Below are positions 33,508-45,800 of a DNA stretch of 64,000 nt, piece by piece. The notes under the pieces were generated by a model. It did no database searches. It saw only the letters and a program-made list of their open reading frames with translations, and was not told the DNA's origin. The DNA is taken from assembly GCA_032358165.1 (NCBI GenBank), contig JAALGY010000051.1, positions 868,001 through 932,000 on the forward strand, in the 5' to 3' direction. This stretch comes from Diplosphaera chodatii (lineage: Eukaryota > Chlorophyta > Trebouxiophyceae > Prasiolales > Stichococcaceae). Made by a program: the position numbers and the translations under genes. Position 1 is the first letter of the stretch. Each line of letters opens with the position of its first letter.

Positions 33508-34438
33508 CTGCAATGGGCATCATCAACGGGCAGGCCGCTGGTGCTGTGGTGCCTGCCGTGGGCTGTCCCAGCGGCCGAGCCGCCCAGCTGACTGGTTTGG
33601 TTCGTGTGGTGTCTTGGCTCTCCCAGGTGAGAGCCTGCATGGCTGCCCCTGCAGCCGCAGCAGCACCAGCATGTGCGTCCATGCCGCCTCCTAAGGGCAC
33701 TGACATGGGCGACCACCGGCTGAGCAGCGGTACAAGACCCAACGCACTTTGCACATGGACCGCCGCCGTCGCAGGTGGCCACAGAGCCTCACGCTGGGGC
33801 TCCCACCTGCTGCCAGGCGGACCACCGCCCGGGCTGAGAACGCTCTGGCCGCGCCACTGCCGGTCCGCAGTGGCGCTGCCTCGGGAGCCTCTGCGCCCTC
33901 TACCCTGAGACGCCCGAGTGGAGCTTCTGTCAAGAGCTGGCCCGTGCTGCGAGTGGAAGTAGTCATAGTTTCCCGCATTCCAGCGCAGCTCGTCCTGCAA
34001 CACAGTCCACCACACTGCTGGGAAGTGCCCTCAAACTGAATGCACACGCTGCAGGCAGGCAATGGACATCGTGAGCTGGGCACGTCACATACAGCGAGCA
34101 TTGCAGCATCATTGCAAGGCGGATGCTGGACGGGACGTACCATCGTGCCGATGCGAACCAATAACCGCCTGCCAAGCTGTGAAGGCGTCCTCTGGCCGTC
34201 ATAGGGACGCTGCCTGCATGGTTATGGTGCTGCAGCAAGTTCCGACCCATCGGCTGGATGCTGAGTGGAGAAGCTGGAGCACATCTGCGTGTCGCAGAAG
34301 GCAGATCACGTCATCTGCTGCCCACCGTTCCACATCGCCGTCAGGCACGCGCTGCGGCTTGAAGTCGGGCTTGGCCATATGTGGAGCAGGCGACGGGGGT
34401 TCCCCCTTCGCATCTGGGGCACTATCGTCTCCACTCAT
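33508..34438 (-). other. Probable 5' exons of the HPP gene or remnant of another gene
   Basis: On the minus strand an ATG at 34438 opens a frame reading MSGDDSAPDAKGEPPSP, then DVERWAADDVICLLRHADVL, which resembles the start of a SAM domain but does not continue as one. Further candidate coding pieces are DELRWNAGNYDYFHSQHG (about 34000) and an Ala-rich stretch with MSVPLGGGMDAHAG (about 33705). I could not join these in phase to the HPP exons with confidence. They may be the missing N-terminus of that protein or a separate short gene. Confidence 0.35.
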
Positions 34439-35357
34439 CGAGACGAGCAGCAGCAGCCAGTCCTCACGCGTTGCGCAGGTGTCGAGCATGTTTATGCAGG
34501 CTGCGGTACGCCAGCAGAGTTGGCCAGGCACATACACCGCATGACATCGTCGCCAATCATGCGCGTGACTGACTGTCTGTGCAGCTGAAGTGAGCAGTAG
34601 TGCGGCAATATGATACTGCGGTCTCACGGCTTGGTGATGAGATGCTCACTGGACATCTGCTCATCATGTATCAGTGTGCAGGAAGCCCTGGTGACGCTCA
34701 ACGATGCCGCGACACGACGGACACTGACAGCAGCTCCAAGACACTGAGTCTTGACATATATATCAAGCCAAGAGGGTGGGCCGAGACCGCAGTGTGCATG
34801 AGTTGTATGCTGCCAGCTGGCAGTCCAAGTGTACTGTTGGCTGTCTGACTGCAGAAGTGTACACAGTCAAGCAGCCGTAAACCTGAAGACTTCGATGCAC
34901 TCTGCAAGTCTTGGCCGTCGGTGCGGTACTGTGCCATAGCTGTACAAGTCATCTCTGTTCTGGCCAAAAGAACATTGCCGGTTTGCAGGCATGAGGCGAA
35001 CATTTGCATGACCTAGTTTCAGAAGCAATGCGCAACCCTCCCATGATCGCGTGTCTCAGCATGGCACAGAGCTGAATGCCGTTGCTGATGACCGTTTGAG
35101 GTGCCAGCAGGGGACCAGCGGTCTAGCGATACAGCTGCACCACAGAGCGCCATACAACTGCAGCGCGGCAACGCCGCCCACGTGCGGCGAATTGACACCA
35201 GCAAACCAGTCGCAATCACAGTCAATCAGTGAATGCTACAAGAGCGGGGTGAGGGCCATCATGCAATTGTGCTGGTGTGGTCCTGCAAGCTCCGCCTCAA
35301 ATCAGCATGCGGAGTCATGAACAGCACCTCCTGCACTTGCAGGCGCGACTGCTGATC
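34439..35357. other. Divergent upstream region
   Basis: It lies between the minus-strand candidate start at 34438 and the allantoin-synthase start at 35358. A CTTGCAG acceptor just before 35342 suggests a 5' UTR intron in the latter. No gene seen. Confidence 0.5.
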
Positions 35358-37219
35358 ATGGCCGCCCTGACGGAGGCGCAGATCTTCGACTGCTGCTCCT
35401 GCCGCGCATTTGCCACGAAAGTGGCCGCTGATCTGCAGGCCGGCAGCGACACGAGCCTAGACACCATCATCACAAAGTGCCGAGATGTGTGGTGGAACCA
35501 GGTGTGCACGGACAGCACACAGCATATGAGCATCATGCTACTGTCAACGGGACCCACATACGCCTCACGCTTGATGCAATGCGCGGCTGCAGACCAGCGC
35601 TGCGGGGTGGCTAGAGGCTTTTGGTGCGCACCCTCGGATCGGCGACGCCGCGGCACTGAGGGCGAAGGCCGGAGGGTTCGGCCAAGCAAGCCGGACAGAG
35701 CAGGCAGCCGCTTCTGGCGCACCTGAGGCGGTGTATCAGGTGTGCATGCCAAGGCACGTCCACATGACAGAAGTTTCTGCAGACCCAACAATGACCAGCA
35801 TTGTGCCTCAATCTCCAGTACACTTCGCGGCGCAGGAGCTCGCAGACTGGAACCGGCAGTACGAGGCCAGGTTCGGGCATGTATTTCTCATCTATGCGGC
35901 TGGCAAATCCGCCGACGAGGTCCTGAGCACCCTGAAACGCAGGTAATGGGTCACACAGTTGGCCTGCTGGGTGCATCAAGGATGCGCCATCCATAAAGGC
36001 AGCTCTTGTGTCCTGAGTCGGCACGCATGCATGTGACACAACCCCGAGAGACTGCAAGTGATGCAGATTGCGGCATCGAAGGTCCCCACAAGCAAGCATG
36101 TGGACCTGCAGGTACGCCAGGATGCCGCACGAGGAGCTGGTGCAGGCTGCTGCGGAGCAGATGCGCATCACCGAGCGCCGCCTCGCTTCGCTGCTGGGTG
36201 GGCCGCCAGCAGCTGCTGCTTCCCCAGCGCCGCCAGCAGGTGATGGCTGAAACTGAACATACCGATCAGAGAGGCAGACACACGTAGCCTGTGCGCTGTA
36301 GCAAAGGGAGTTGCGCAGGACATCTTACATGGACAGCACCTGCAGGCTGAAGTGCCACTTGCCGTTCTGCTGCAGCACTGCTCGTCGGGGGTGACCACCC
36401 ATATCTCCAGGGTGTGGAATGCATGCTTCTGTAACTCCTGCTGGCTGCAGGCTGACGAAGCGTCATTCGAGGCTCCCTGCCGATCTGCTGCTGCGTGTGT
36501 GCAGGCGCGGTGTCGCCCGTCACGAGCCACGTGCTGGACACGGCGCTGGGTCGTCCCGCGGCCGGGGTGCTGATCTGCCTGCAGCGCGCGGCCCAGGGCA
36601 GCGGCGGCACCGCCTGGGACACCCTCGGCGAGGCGCGCACCAACACCGACGGCCGCGTGCCGCACCTGCTGCCGCCCGGCAACTACATCGCGCCAGGTGC
36701 CCGCCCGGCTGCTGTCAGCATTGCCTTGCAGGCCCCAGGCCTGGGTGTGCAGGGTGCCAACCTCCTATGGACTTGATGCAAATGCGCTGCAGCCGGACTG
36801 CAGCGGTCAACATCAACACGCCTTTTAATACGCGCTGATACACGCTGAGCATGTCAATGGACAGAACCTGGCTTGGCACACTGCAGGGCGCTACAGGGTG
36901 GTGTTCGCCACTGAGGAGTACATGGCGGTGTGCCGGCAGCAGCACCCTGGCATCTGGCCTGCGCAGCCTTTCTACCCCGCTGTCAGTGTCGTCTTCAATG
37001 TGATGCCCGACCAGGTCAGCACTTGGCCCCGCATGTGTTGCAAAGCTCAGACGTGTGCAGTGTGGGACATCTCACTCAGCACCCTGCACGTCGCATCCTG
37101 GAGGCATAAAGGCATGCGCCAACACACCAATGGCTGATGCGTCGATGCAGGTGCACCAGCATTTCCACATTCCCCTGACGTGGAATCCCTTCGGCTACAG
37201 CACCTACCGTGGCAGCTGA
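35358..37219 (+). CDS. TTL: Allantoin synthase (OHCU decarboxylase - HIU hydrolase fusion, transthyretin-like)
   Basis: Bifunctional enzyme of purine breakdown that converts 5-hydroxyisourate, the uricase product, to OHCU and then to S-allantoin. Exons 35358-35501, 35593-35739, 35836-35942, 36112-36239, 36505-36696, 36887-37014 and 37151-37219 are all in phase, giving about 304 residues. The N-terminal OHCU decarboxylase shows the catalytic region GWLEAFGAHPRIGD (His) and SRTEQAAAS, ELADWNRQYEARFGHVFLI, RMPHEELVQAAAEQMRITERRL. An Ala/Pro linker follows. The C-terminal transthyretin-like HIU hydrolase shows VTSHVLDTALGRPA, the segment FHIPLTWNPFGYSTYRGS and the diagnostic C-terminal YRGS. Land-plant TTL carries an internal PTS2 peroxisome signal in the linker; I see none here, and YRGS is not PTS1. 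Confidence 0.93.
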
Positions 37220-37885
37220 GCTGGGGACGGGTCTGCTGGTGCCGTGTCAACAGTGAGCAGGACGGGGCTGGGCGTGCAGTTGCTGCTGCTGCAAGCTTGT
37301 ACAACACTGTGCCATGTCATCGACGTGTGTACAATATAGGATGTGTGGCCGCAGTGTTGCAGACGTTGCCCATAGGCTGGGATCATGTCGGTGCCGATAA
37401 TGCTGCTGGCAATGGCATACGGTACTCTTGCCCACTACTGCGTGCGCGGCTGCCACTGCCAAAGTTGCTGTCCAGCACAGGCATCTCAACGTGGCCTGCC
37501 GAGGGTTCTTGCAGGCGGAGTATTGCCTAGATGCAGGCCGGGACCATGAGCAACTGCACGGTTTATGCTGCCTTGTACGTCATGTCATTGTCGTGCAGAC
37601 TTGGGATCATCACATGAAGATCCTCATCACCTGATCGCCGCCTCCCATGTCTCGCATTGGAGCATTGTCATGCTGATCAGACCTCATATGTATTTTCACG
37701 ACAATGAAGCGGCAACGACCTGGGCATTTGATCCCCAGGATGTCCTGGGCAACCAATTGCACTTCTCTACACCTGTTGTGATCTAGTAGGGCAGCACAGC
37801 ATGTTGCCCCTGTAGCTGGCTTTATAGACGTTCAGGTCGTTCTGGACTCACTGCTTCGGTTGCACGGCGCGCCCATAGAAGCATC
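37220..37885. other. Intergenic region
   Basis: It lies between allantoin synthase and the downstream glycosyltransferase on the same strand. It should hold the 3' UTR of the former and promoter of the latter. No gene recognised. Confidence 0.55.
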
Positions 37886-40800
37886 ATGGCCCGTGGTGGT
37901 GCACAAACAACCCCAAGGTGGTCTGCCACCGTGTGCAGCATGGTGCTGCTGCTGTTGGCTGCATCGCGCCGCGCAAGCGCCGCCCGAGTACTCGTCCACC
38001 CGTTCCCATGTGAGTTCCTCATCATTGCGTGTGAGACCTGCCGCACATGCTGCACCGATACATGGACATATGTGTCCAGCTGCCGCAGTATGCATGCGGG
38101 GCGGTGGCAACGATGATGCCTGTAAAATAGCGCACACACTTCCAACGGTCATTGAATCCGAGCCAGCTGGTGGTGAGCAGGGGCCAGTCGCGCGTTTGAT
38201 CTGGTGGCACTGAGCACGGAGCTGTCGCGGCGTGGCTATGAGGTCCTCCTGATGGCGCCACGGGAGCTCAGCGTGAAGATTGTTGGGATGCTGAGCAGGG
38301 AACATGCAAAAGGTGCAGTTCAGAGTCTTCCTGTCCGCGTGGAGCACGGGCAGGGGTTTGCATGCAGAAGCTTTGCGCGCTGCAGCGACATGTTGTGACG
38401 GCGGCCCTCGGCAGCATGCTTAACCACTGGATTAAGCGAGTGTCGCACATGCTTTATGCGCGTTCAGCTCAGGGGCCGTGCTGTGTGTTTGCACGACACG
38501 CCTGATGGGTGCTGACCATCTTGCGGGCACGCAGACGCTGCTGGGAGCGTGCAACTGCTGGAGTATGACTCCATCCCTATGGACTCGCTGAGGAGTCTGG
38601 AGCATGCTGGGATCTTCAAGGCGGGCTAGGAGCAAGCGTGCACAGCTGCACAAGTGCCGTGTGTGCTGCTAAGCTGTCAGCAGGTTTCAGCGTGTGCAAA
38701 ATCTTGGCTGATGTCTGCTGTTGCACCCTGCAGCTGGTCCGCAGCCTGGAGGAGTTTCTGTTCAACAGCTGCGCATTTGTGTTCGGCAATCAGACCGCCG
38801 TGGATGCTCTGTATGACTTCAGAGCAGACATCCTGATTGGCGACTCACTGTCATGCTGCTCCTGGATCACCGCTGATATTCTCGGGTGACCTGGCACGGC
38901 ACAGCATCCACAGTGGTTATTGCACGCACATACGCCAAGGCCTCTGATACCCCCTTGCAACTTTGGCGTCACCCTGCAGACGTGCTGCTGCTCTGCAGGC
39001 TGCCGCGCATTGACTACAACAGCGGCGCCGGCGGCGTCTCCGTGGAGGCGACAGTGTATGCACTACCCGTGCCGTCGCTCGCCTACACCCCGACGTACTC
39101 CTCGTCGCTGCCACCCACAGGCATGAGCTCGAGCCGTGTGCGCAGTCAACGCCCAGTGTGCATCTGCTGCCTTTTTCCAACCAATGTGCGCTGAGTAGAC
39201 CGTTGCCCATCAGCGCGTCATACGCACAGAGCATTCACCGTCACAGGGATGAACCTGGCTCAGCGCACGGCCAATGCCCTGACCCTCGGCGCCTTGCGGG
39301 CCGTCAACCACTTCTTTCCATATTCAACCCACGAGGACATGAGGTGCAATCCAACAAGTCACCACGTCATGACCATATGGATCTGACGCAACTCGAAGCG
39401 ACCTATGGTGGTCCAACGTGCATACGCCCTACTTTGGTGGTCTGCAGCTGGCCCACAGCAGCATCTGCGCGTCACACAGTAGCTCACATGCCATTGCTGT
39501 GCAGGCGCAAGGTCAACACCACGTGGCGCAACCAGCGCGTGCGGGCGCCCAGCCGCCACCGGGCCCTGCTGACGATCAGCGGCGTGGACGTCGGGGTGGA
39601 GCTCCCGCGCCCCCTGCCGCCCCACGTCAAGTTCGTGGGCCCCCTGCTGGCGGGTCCTCCGCGGGCGCTGCCGCCGGACCTGGCGGCATTCGTGGCGGGT
39701 GGGGCCCGTCCTTGTGCAGCACCCTGCTGCAGGTGTCCTGCCCGTTGCCTTGTGCATGCTCACACCTTGGCGGCTTGTCCCCACTGCTCAGAGGACTTGG
39801 CATGACGCCTGGTACCTGTGCACATTGTCAGGGGCAGGAGAGCCGGGCGTCATCCTGGCAGCCTTTGGATCGCTGCTGAACGTGACGCCGAATGCACTGG
39901 TCGCCCTCGCCAAAGTGTTCGCCTCCCTGCAGCAGGTGGGATCGGTGATTTGCTGTGGGGCTAATGTCACGTGCCACACATGCATGTCCTGGTGTACTCC
40001 ATGTGCCGCATGTAAAACCCTGCTGGACAGGTCTCATGTCCACTGTCGTCTGCTGCAGAGGGTGATCTGGAAGGTGAACGACATTGACCTGAGCGCAGAC
40101 ACCCGCCGCAGCTTTGACGCCGCGGTGGCAGCTGCCGGTGAGCTGTCCTGCTGGTGACTGGTCGGATTGCTGCGTTTACATGTGCTTGGAGTGCAACACG
40201 GATCAATGCGCCTGATGCAAATGCGCAGGCAACATCAGGGTGCAGCAGTGGCTGCCGCAGCAGGACCTGCTGGGCCACCCTGCGGTGAAGCTGTTCGTCA
40301 GCCACGGCGGCATACACAGCATGTATGAGGCGCTGTGGCACAGCAAACCCATGGTGCTGGTTCCAATAGCTACCGACCAGTTTGACAACGCAAGGTGAGC
40401 TGTGTGTTGCTCACCGGCTGCCAGTGCCAATGCTCAGCGTCAATGCTGGACCCACTTGAAGCTGTTGCTCAAAACGGTTTGACTGCATATACTGACCTTC
40501 GAGCAGCTGCGGAGGATGCACCCCTGGTGTCGGCGCTTGGCTGTGGTAACCTGACGCTGAGCTGCTGCGACCGAGTGCCCTCGCAGGCTTGTGGCAGACT
40601 ACCATCAAGCTGGCATCGTGGTGGACAGGGCGCCGCTGGACAAGGGCGACACAGCACGGCTCCGTGACGCCATCCAGCAGGTCAGCCAACCCCGCACTGC
40701 TGACGGATATGCCAGGAGCACATGTAGCTGTTGAGCCTCAGGTTCACATGGTTGCTCAAACCCGACCCATCGTCCACACCGACAGCTGGGCAGTCGTGCG

Positions 40801-41239
40801 TGCTGCAGGTGCTGCAGGACCCGAGCTACCGGCAGCGCACCGCAGTGCTGGCGAAGCGGCTGCGCTCACAGCCGGGCACCCCGCGCAGCAGGGTAAGACA
40901 TGTGTAGCCCCAGCTAGCTGCGCTGTGGGCCAGGTCCTGTGCAGTGAGCACCTCATCTCCTTCATCAGACCCTTACCCTCGCCGCCCACCCATCAGGCCG
41001 TGGTCTGTGTGCAACAGGCGGTGGACTGGATCGAGTATGCCATCGCCACGGGGCCGGAGCCGTTCCTGTGGACACGCGAAATCAGCATGCCCTGGTGGCA
41101 GCTCCAGTACCTGGACGTCGCTGGACTGGCCGCCGCTGCGCTGGCAGTGGGCGTCGTGCTGGTGCGGTGGTGCCTGCGCCGCTGGCTGCGCCAGAAGGAG
41201 GGGCTGACCCTACAAGGGAAGCGCGTGAAGACGTCCTGA
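37886..41239 (+). CDS. UDP-glycosyltransferase (GT1, UGT type) with signal peptide and C-terminal membrane anchor
   Basis: Transfers a sugar from a UDP-sugar to a small lipophilic or sterol-like acceptor; the acceptor is unknown. Exons: 37886-38009, 38181-38312, 38535-38620, 38734-38885, 38999-39135, 39247-39343, 39505-39698, 39832-39935, 40059-40137, 40229-40394, 40587-40680, 40809-40892, 41018-41239, in phase for about 556 residues. An N-terminal signal peptide (MVLLLLAASRRASA) is followed by FDLVALSTELSRRGYEVLL. The UGT signature reads VQQWLPQQDLLGHPAVKLFVSHGG, with MYEALWHSKPMVLVPIATDQFDNA. Near the end are WIEYAIATG, one hydrophobic helix (AGLAAAALAVGVVLV) and a basic cytosolic tail, as in animal ER UGTs. 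The intron after GIFK would start with GC (AAG|GCGGGC). Confidence 0.9.
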
Positions 41240-42827
41240 GCGGCGGAGTCTGAGGGCAAGCGTCTGACATCCATCGGCGCATGCGATGTGTGAACCACGA
41301 CAACTATCAGGTCCGGTCTGCGGCGTCCGTCATCAGACAATGTCGATAACATTTGAGTGCCTCTGATATCTATTGCAACGTCCTTGTCAGTGCATCCAGC
41401 CTGGTATCCTTGTCCTTCTGAAGCACTGCTATTTACAGTGGGTTCCCGCATCTATCATCACTGCCGTGGGTGACTTTGCTGGCCAAGTCGTTGATGACTG
41501 CTTGATGTACAAACTGCTTTGAGACTGTGTTTCATGGTCGTCGGTACACTCGAGGCATGGCGAGGCATCCTGCTGCATGGATCATCATGGTGTGATGAAC
41601 ATTCACCGCATTGTGGCGCTCGCACATCGATCACGCATGCGCATGTAGCATAGCATGCAAGCAGCCATTATGACCGGGTGTGTGTCACTCACTGTTGTAC
41701 AATTCCGGTTGTAGATGGCCATGGACACACGGCGGGTCCTCCAAAACGCAGAAGTTTGCTGATTCTGATGTTTTGGTCCTGTACAGCGGTTCAGTCACAG
41801 GAAGCTGCCTTGGACCCTCCAACACGGGAGGTGCCGAATCTCTGCCGACGCTGGTACTACCATCACCGCCATCGGTACAGTGGCTACGTAAAAAAGAGTT
41901 TCGCCTTGACACAACCGTGTTTGCTTCGTGTGCCATTTCGTGTATGTCTGCGCTGCGGCCTCTTGACGGCAGTTGCTCCCTTCACTGTTTCTTGTCGCCC
42001 AGCGCAGCGCTAGCGAGCCAGAACACTCGCTCGGCAGCAGAAAAAGCCCAATTATGAGGTGCGTGCCGCATACGTTGCTGGAGATGCTTGTTGATTTGCT
42101 ATCCGCTCATGGCTCATGCACATCCATGTCCGGCGGTAGAAGCTGTCATTCAGATCATGGAACTTCGTGCGTCGATCGTCGTCGTTGTCGTGCAAGCCTG
42201 TGTTTGCCGGGTGTAGCCTGCTCCGCATGTCAGCCTGCAACACATGATCGATTCACGCATCAGATTTCTTGATCTCAATGTATGTTGCGTGCGGCTCACA
42301 TCTGCGTAGGGCGTGCCGCGCGCGCATTGCGAACGTCATTTTGTTCGACAGCTGGATGGGGGTGTCGCATGCCCTTCTGACAGCACACGCATACAGTGTC
42401 TGTGGCGTTTTCTGCGAAGTAGTGCATTCAGGGTGGAAGCACGGACTTTGCGGCAGTAATTCGCAAGTCCTGCGGGCTAGAGCGGCCGATTCAGGCGTGT
42501 CGCGTGCCTGCACTACAAAAGTTGCGGATCCAGCACATTGAGTAGCCGTCCGGCACCATTCAACAGTCATTCTCACTCATTCGCGCTTCGGTGCGATCCA
42601 ATCGAGCGAGAAGGGTGCCACATTGCCGTGCATCTGCGCTGCTAGCTGCTGCTGGCGCCTCCTACTCAGCATGCCGTGGCCCCGCAAAGCACTGGCATGC
42701 CCTGTCCCAATCCCGTCAGACTATGCCTCGATTGCCCGTGAAAGCAGATTCGGTGTGCCGCGGGACGTGCTGCTGACGACAACTGACCCGTAGTCTGTGA
42801 CGACCATATTGATGCTGTGATAAAGTG
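41240..42827. other. Long intergenic region
   Basis: This 1.6 kb separates the UGT from the secreted PA14 gene. Several frames are open over 60-125 codons, for example around 41680-42060, but none shows family resemblance or a coherent splice series. It presumably holds a 3' UTR and promoter; an unrecognised small gene cannot be excluded. Confidence 0.45.
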
Positions 42828-45800
42828 ATGAGCGGCGGCAGACGTGGCAGGTCTCACAGATCGTGCACATTTTGCACTGCAGGCTGTCAAGAGCTGTGTG
42901 CCTGCTCGGTACGCTGGCGCTCCTGGCAAGCACGGGGGCTAATGCGACTAGCTGTGCTGTCAATGCCAATGTCACTGCCGAGGCGCAAGTGGCGATCGAT
43001 TCTCTAACGGTGAGTTTTGGCTCCCAGCCTTCATCTGCAGTGTCCTCAGTTCTCTCAACTGCGTGAAATAGTGCGTTCGGGCACAGCGCCGTCTCTACGT
43101 CAGCTTCACATGAGCTGTGCGTGGGTCTCAGCGCCGTGCATGTGCCTGCGGTCCAAGTAGTGCCACCGACACTGCATGCCACCAGTGGGGCTGCTTGCTG
43201 AGCACGCACTCAAAATCTCAGTTCAGCCTGTTGCACCTCCTTTCTGGGCTTATGGTTGTCGGCGTACCCAATGCAGGGCGCCGGGCCACCGGTGGCGGAC
43301 GCGCGGGTCGATGCCGCGCTGCTGTGCTGCGGCTACTGCGAGCCGCCCGCCGACGCGACCACCGACGCGGTGTGCCTGGCGCTGCGGGAGCTGGTGCGGC
43401 TGTGCCCGGTGCGCAGCGTGCTGCAGCCCCTGACGCGGCCCTGCCCCAAGCTCGCCTGCCCGGGGTGCCCCGGCACCCCCCATGCCGGCGACTGCGCCGT
43501 GGACATCGAGGCCGAGGCGCAGATCGCAATCGACGGCCTGACGGTGAGCACATCTGTGTTCCTCCTCCTGCTGACTGCATCGTCGTATCAGCTGCCTGCG
43601 AGTTGATGACAATGAGTGTGCTGACAGCAACTCTGCGCTGTGCATGATCAGCGGGCATGTTGGCGCTATTGGAAGCACCGCCCTGCACCCGCTGCCGCAC
43701 GTAGCAGCGAGCATACATGACTTAGTCTTGTCTCTGTACGACTGCAGGGCGTCGGCTCTGCGGTGGCCGCTGCGCGTGTGCAGGCCGCCATCCTGTGCTG
43801 CGGCTACTGCGCATTCCCGGGTGCTGTCCCAGGTGTGCAGCTGTGTGCCTCAAGCTCTCACCTTGTGCATCGGCAGTATTGTAAGATGGCCCCATCATGT
43901 CAGTTGTTGAGGTTCAATGCAGTTAGGTCTGAACCATTTCAACAGGCGGCCCGGTGTGCGGCCTGCTACGCGACATCGTGTGGCTGTGCCCCGTGCGCAA
44001 GCTGCTGTCGCCGTTGGTCAAGCCCTGCCCCAAGGTCGGAACCATGACTGGCGGTGCCTTCAGTATTCTCAGAAGTAAACCTGAAACCCAGCACAGCAGC
44101 TGCCCATACATGAAAATTCTATGCATAACCTGTTGGCATATGCTCTGCTCCCTCGTCCCCTGACTTTCGGAGCTCTGCCGCCTCAGGTCGCCTGCCCGAA
44201 CTGCAGCCCGCCGCCATCGCCGCCGCCTTCTCCCCCACCATTCCCGCCACCATCACCACCGCCAAGCCCGCCGCCGTCACCGCCGCCATCACCACCACCA
44301 AGTCCACCTCCATCACCCCCACCAAGCCCTCCCCCTTCTCCTCCGCCGAGCCCCCCGCCAGCACCGCCGCCACCGCCGCCGCCCTGCGTCCCCATGATCC
44401 GCCAGGACATCTTCCTCTCCAGCGAGCCCCTAAAGCGCTTCGCCAATGACGACCTCAACTCCACCACGCCGCTGCCGGTCGGCAAGAGCTGCCCCAACGC
44501 CTGCACATACGCGTGAGTGGTGTCACCTTGCAGTCAGTCACCTTGGCTGACACAATGCAAGTGGGCTACATACATGCTGCTTAATTGGTGGTGCCGATGC
44601 AGCATCTTCCCCAGCAACATGTTGGATGAGGTCACGGCAGCCAACTGTGCCATCGACATGCGTGTGTGAGTTGATATATAGAACAGCGGCTGATAATGTT
44701 GTCTATGCGACATGACGCAGTCATGTGGTGTGTGTGCAGGTATGACCCCAGCACGCCAAACATCACTGCACAGCAGTTCACCGTCATGGACGAGCCCACG
44801 CTCGGCCACTGCGACCTCAGCAACACGAACTCGACGCCCTGCGGTGTGCTTACTGCCTGCTGCCTGGCACACAACCCACATGCCATCTTGCACTGTACAT
44901 CAACGCACAATGCACAGCGCACTGAGTGCTGTCATTTGCTGTGTCGATAGTGAAAGCTAGTGTCATCAATTTTCCTGTGGTGGAGCGGTAGCCCGTTCAT
45001 CTCAGAAATGTGTGGCTGATGCGGCAAGCATGCTGATAGGCAGGCCATAAGGCAGGCATCCGTGATTCCTGCAGGTCTGATCGGCCCGACAGCTGTGCCG
45101 TGGTCTCCAAACAAACCCTGCCCAGCCAAGTACAACTTCTTCCCTGGTTACTATGGCGGCGGAGACACTCCAGCGCCGAACGGCGGAGGCGACCTCGGCT
45201 ATCCTAATGTGAAGACGAACTACATCGTCAGGTGGGCTGTATGCTGCTTGAACGCACTCTGCGCTTGGTAGATCATGTTGCATCGCGGTTAACCATGATG
45301 CAACATGCTCTATGGTAGGTCACAGCAACACTGTTGCAACCTACCGCCATGAGTTCGTGCTTGCTTGCTTATGCCTATCTGCAGGGATAACTAGCATTCA
45401 CACGACTTTGTCAGCATACATTCATGTCCAGTCCATGCGTCAAATAAAGGCTGTAGCTGTATGTGCTTGCAGGTGGACTGCAGGCATCATCATACCCCAG
45501 ACCGGCACATACAACTTTGCGGCTTTATTTTGCAGATGATGGCATGCGTCTGGCGATTGATGGTGCGACCTGTGCTGCTGCTCTGCGTCCATGTTGACGT
45601 CAGCCGACTGCTGCTGTGTGCTCATGTCAACAGTGTCAGGCACGGGCCATCCTCGCCCTTGGTGAGAGGCATGCATGGTGCATGGCTGCAGGCGCTGTTG
45701 TTGTTGAGAAGCCCGAGTTTTCGACAGGCTCCTATGTCACCGGCAGCGTGTCCCTGACGGCAGGCAAGCTCACATGAGTTCTGAAGTTGTTGGATTTCAG

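Noticed and set aside
34199..34627. SAM-domain gene call
   Set aside because: The start VERWAADDVICLLRH resembles a SAM domain, but the rest of the domain could not be found in any phase-consistent exon.
41680..42060. Open frames of 111-125 codons between the UGT and PA14 genes
   Set aside because: Two overlapping frames on the same strand, no family resemblance and no splice series; probably chance.
42851..42882. 32-nt intron at the start of the PA14 gene
   Set aside because: It restores a neat signal peptide from ATG 42828, but it is far shorter than any other intron in the window, so I do not trust it; the true first exon may be upstream.
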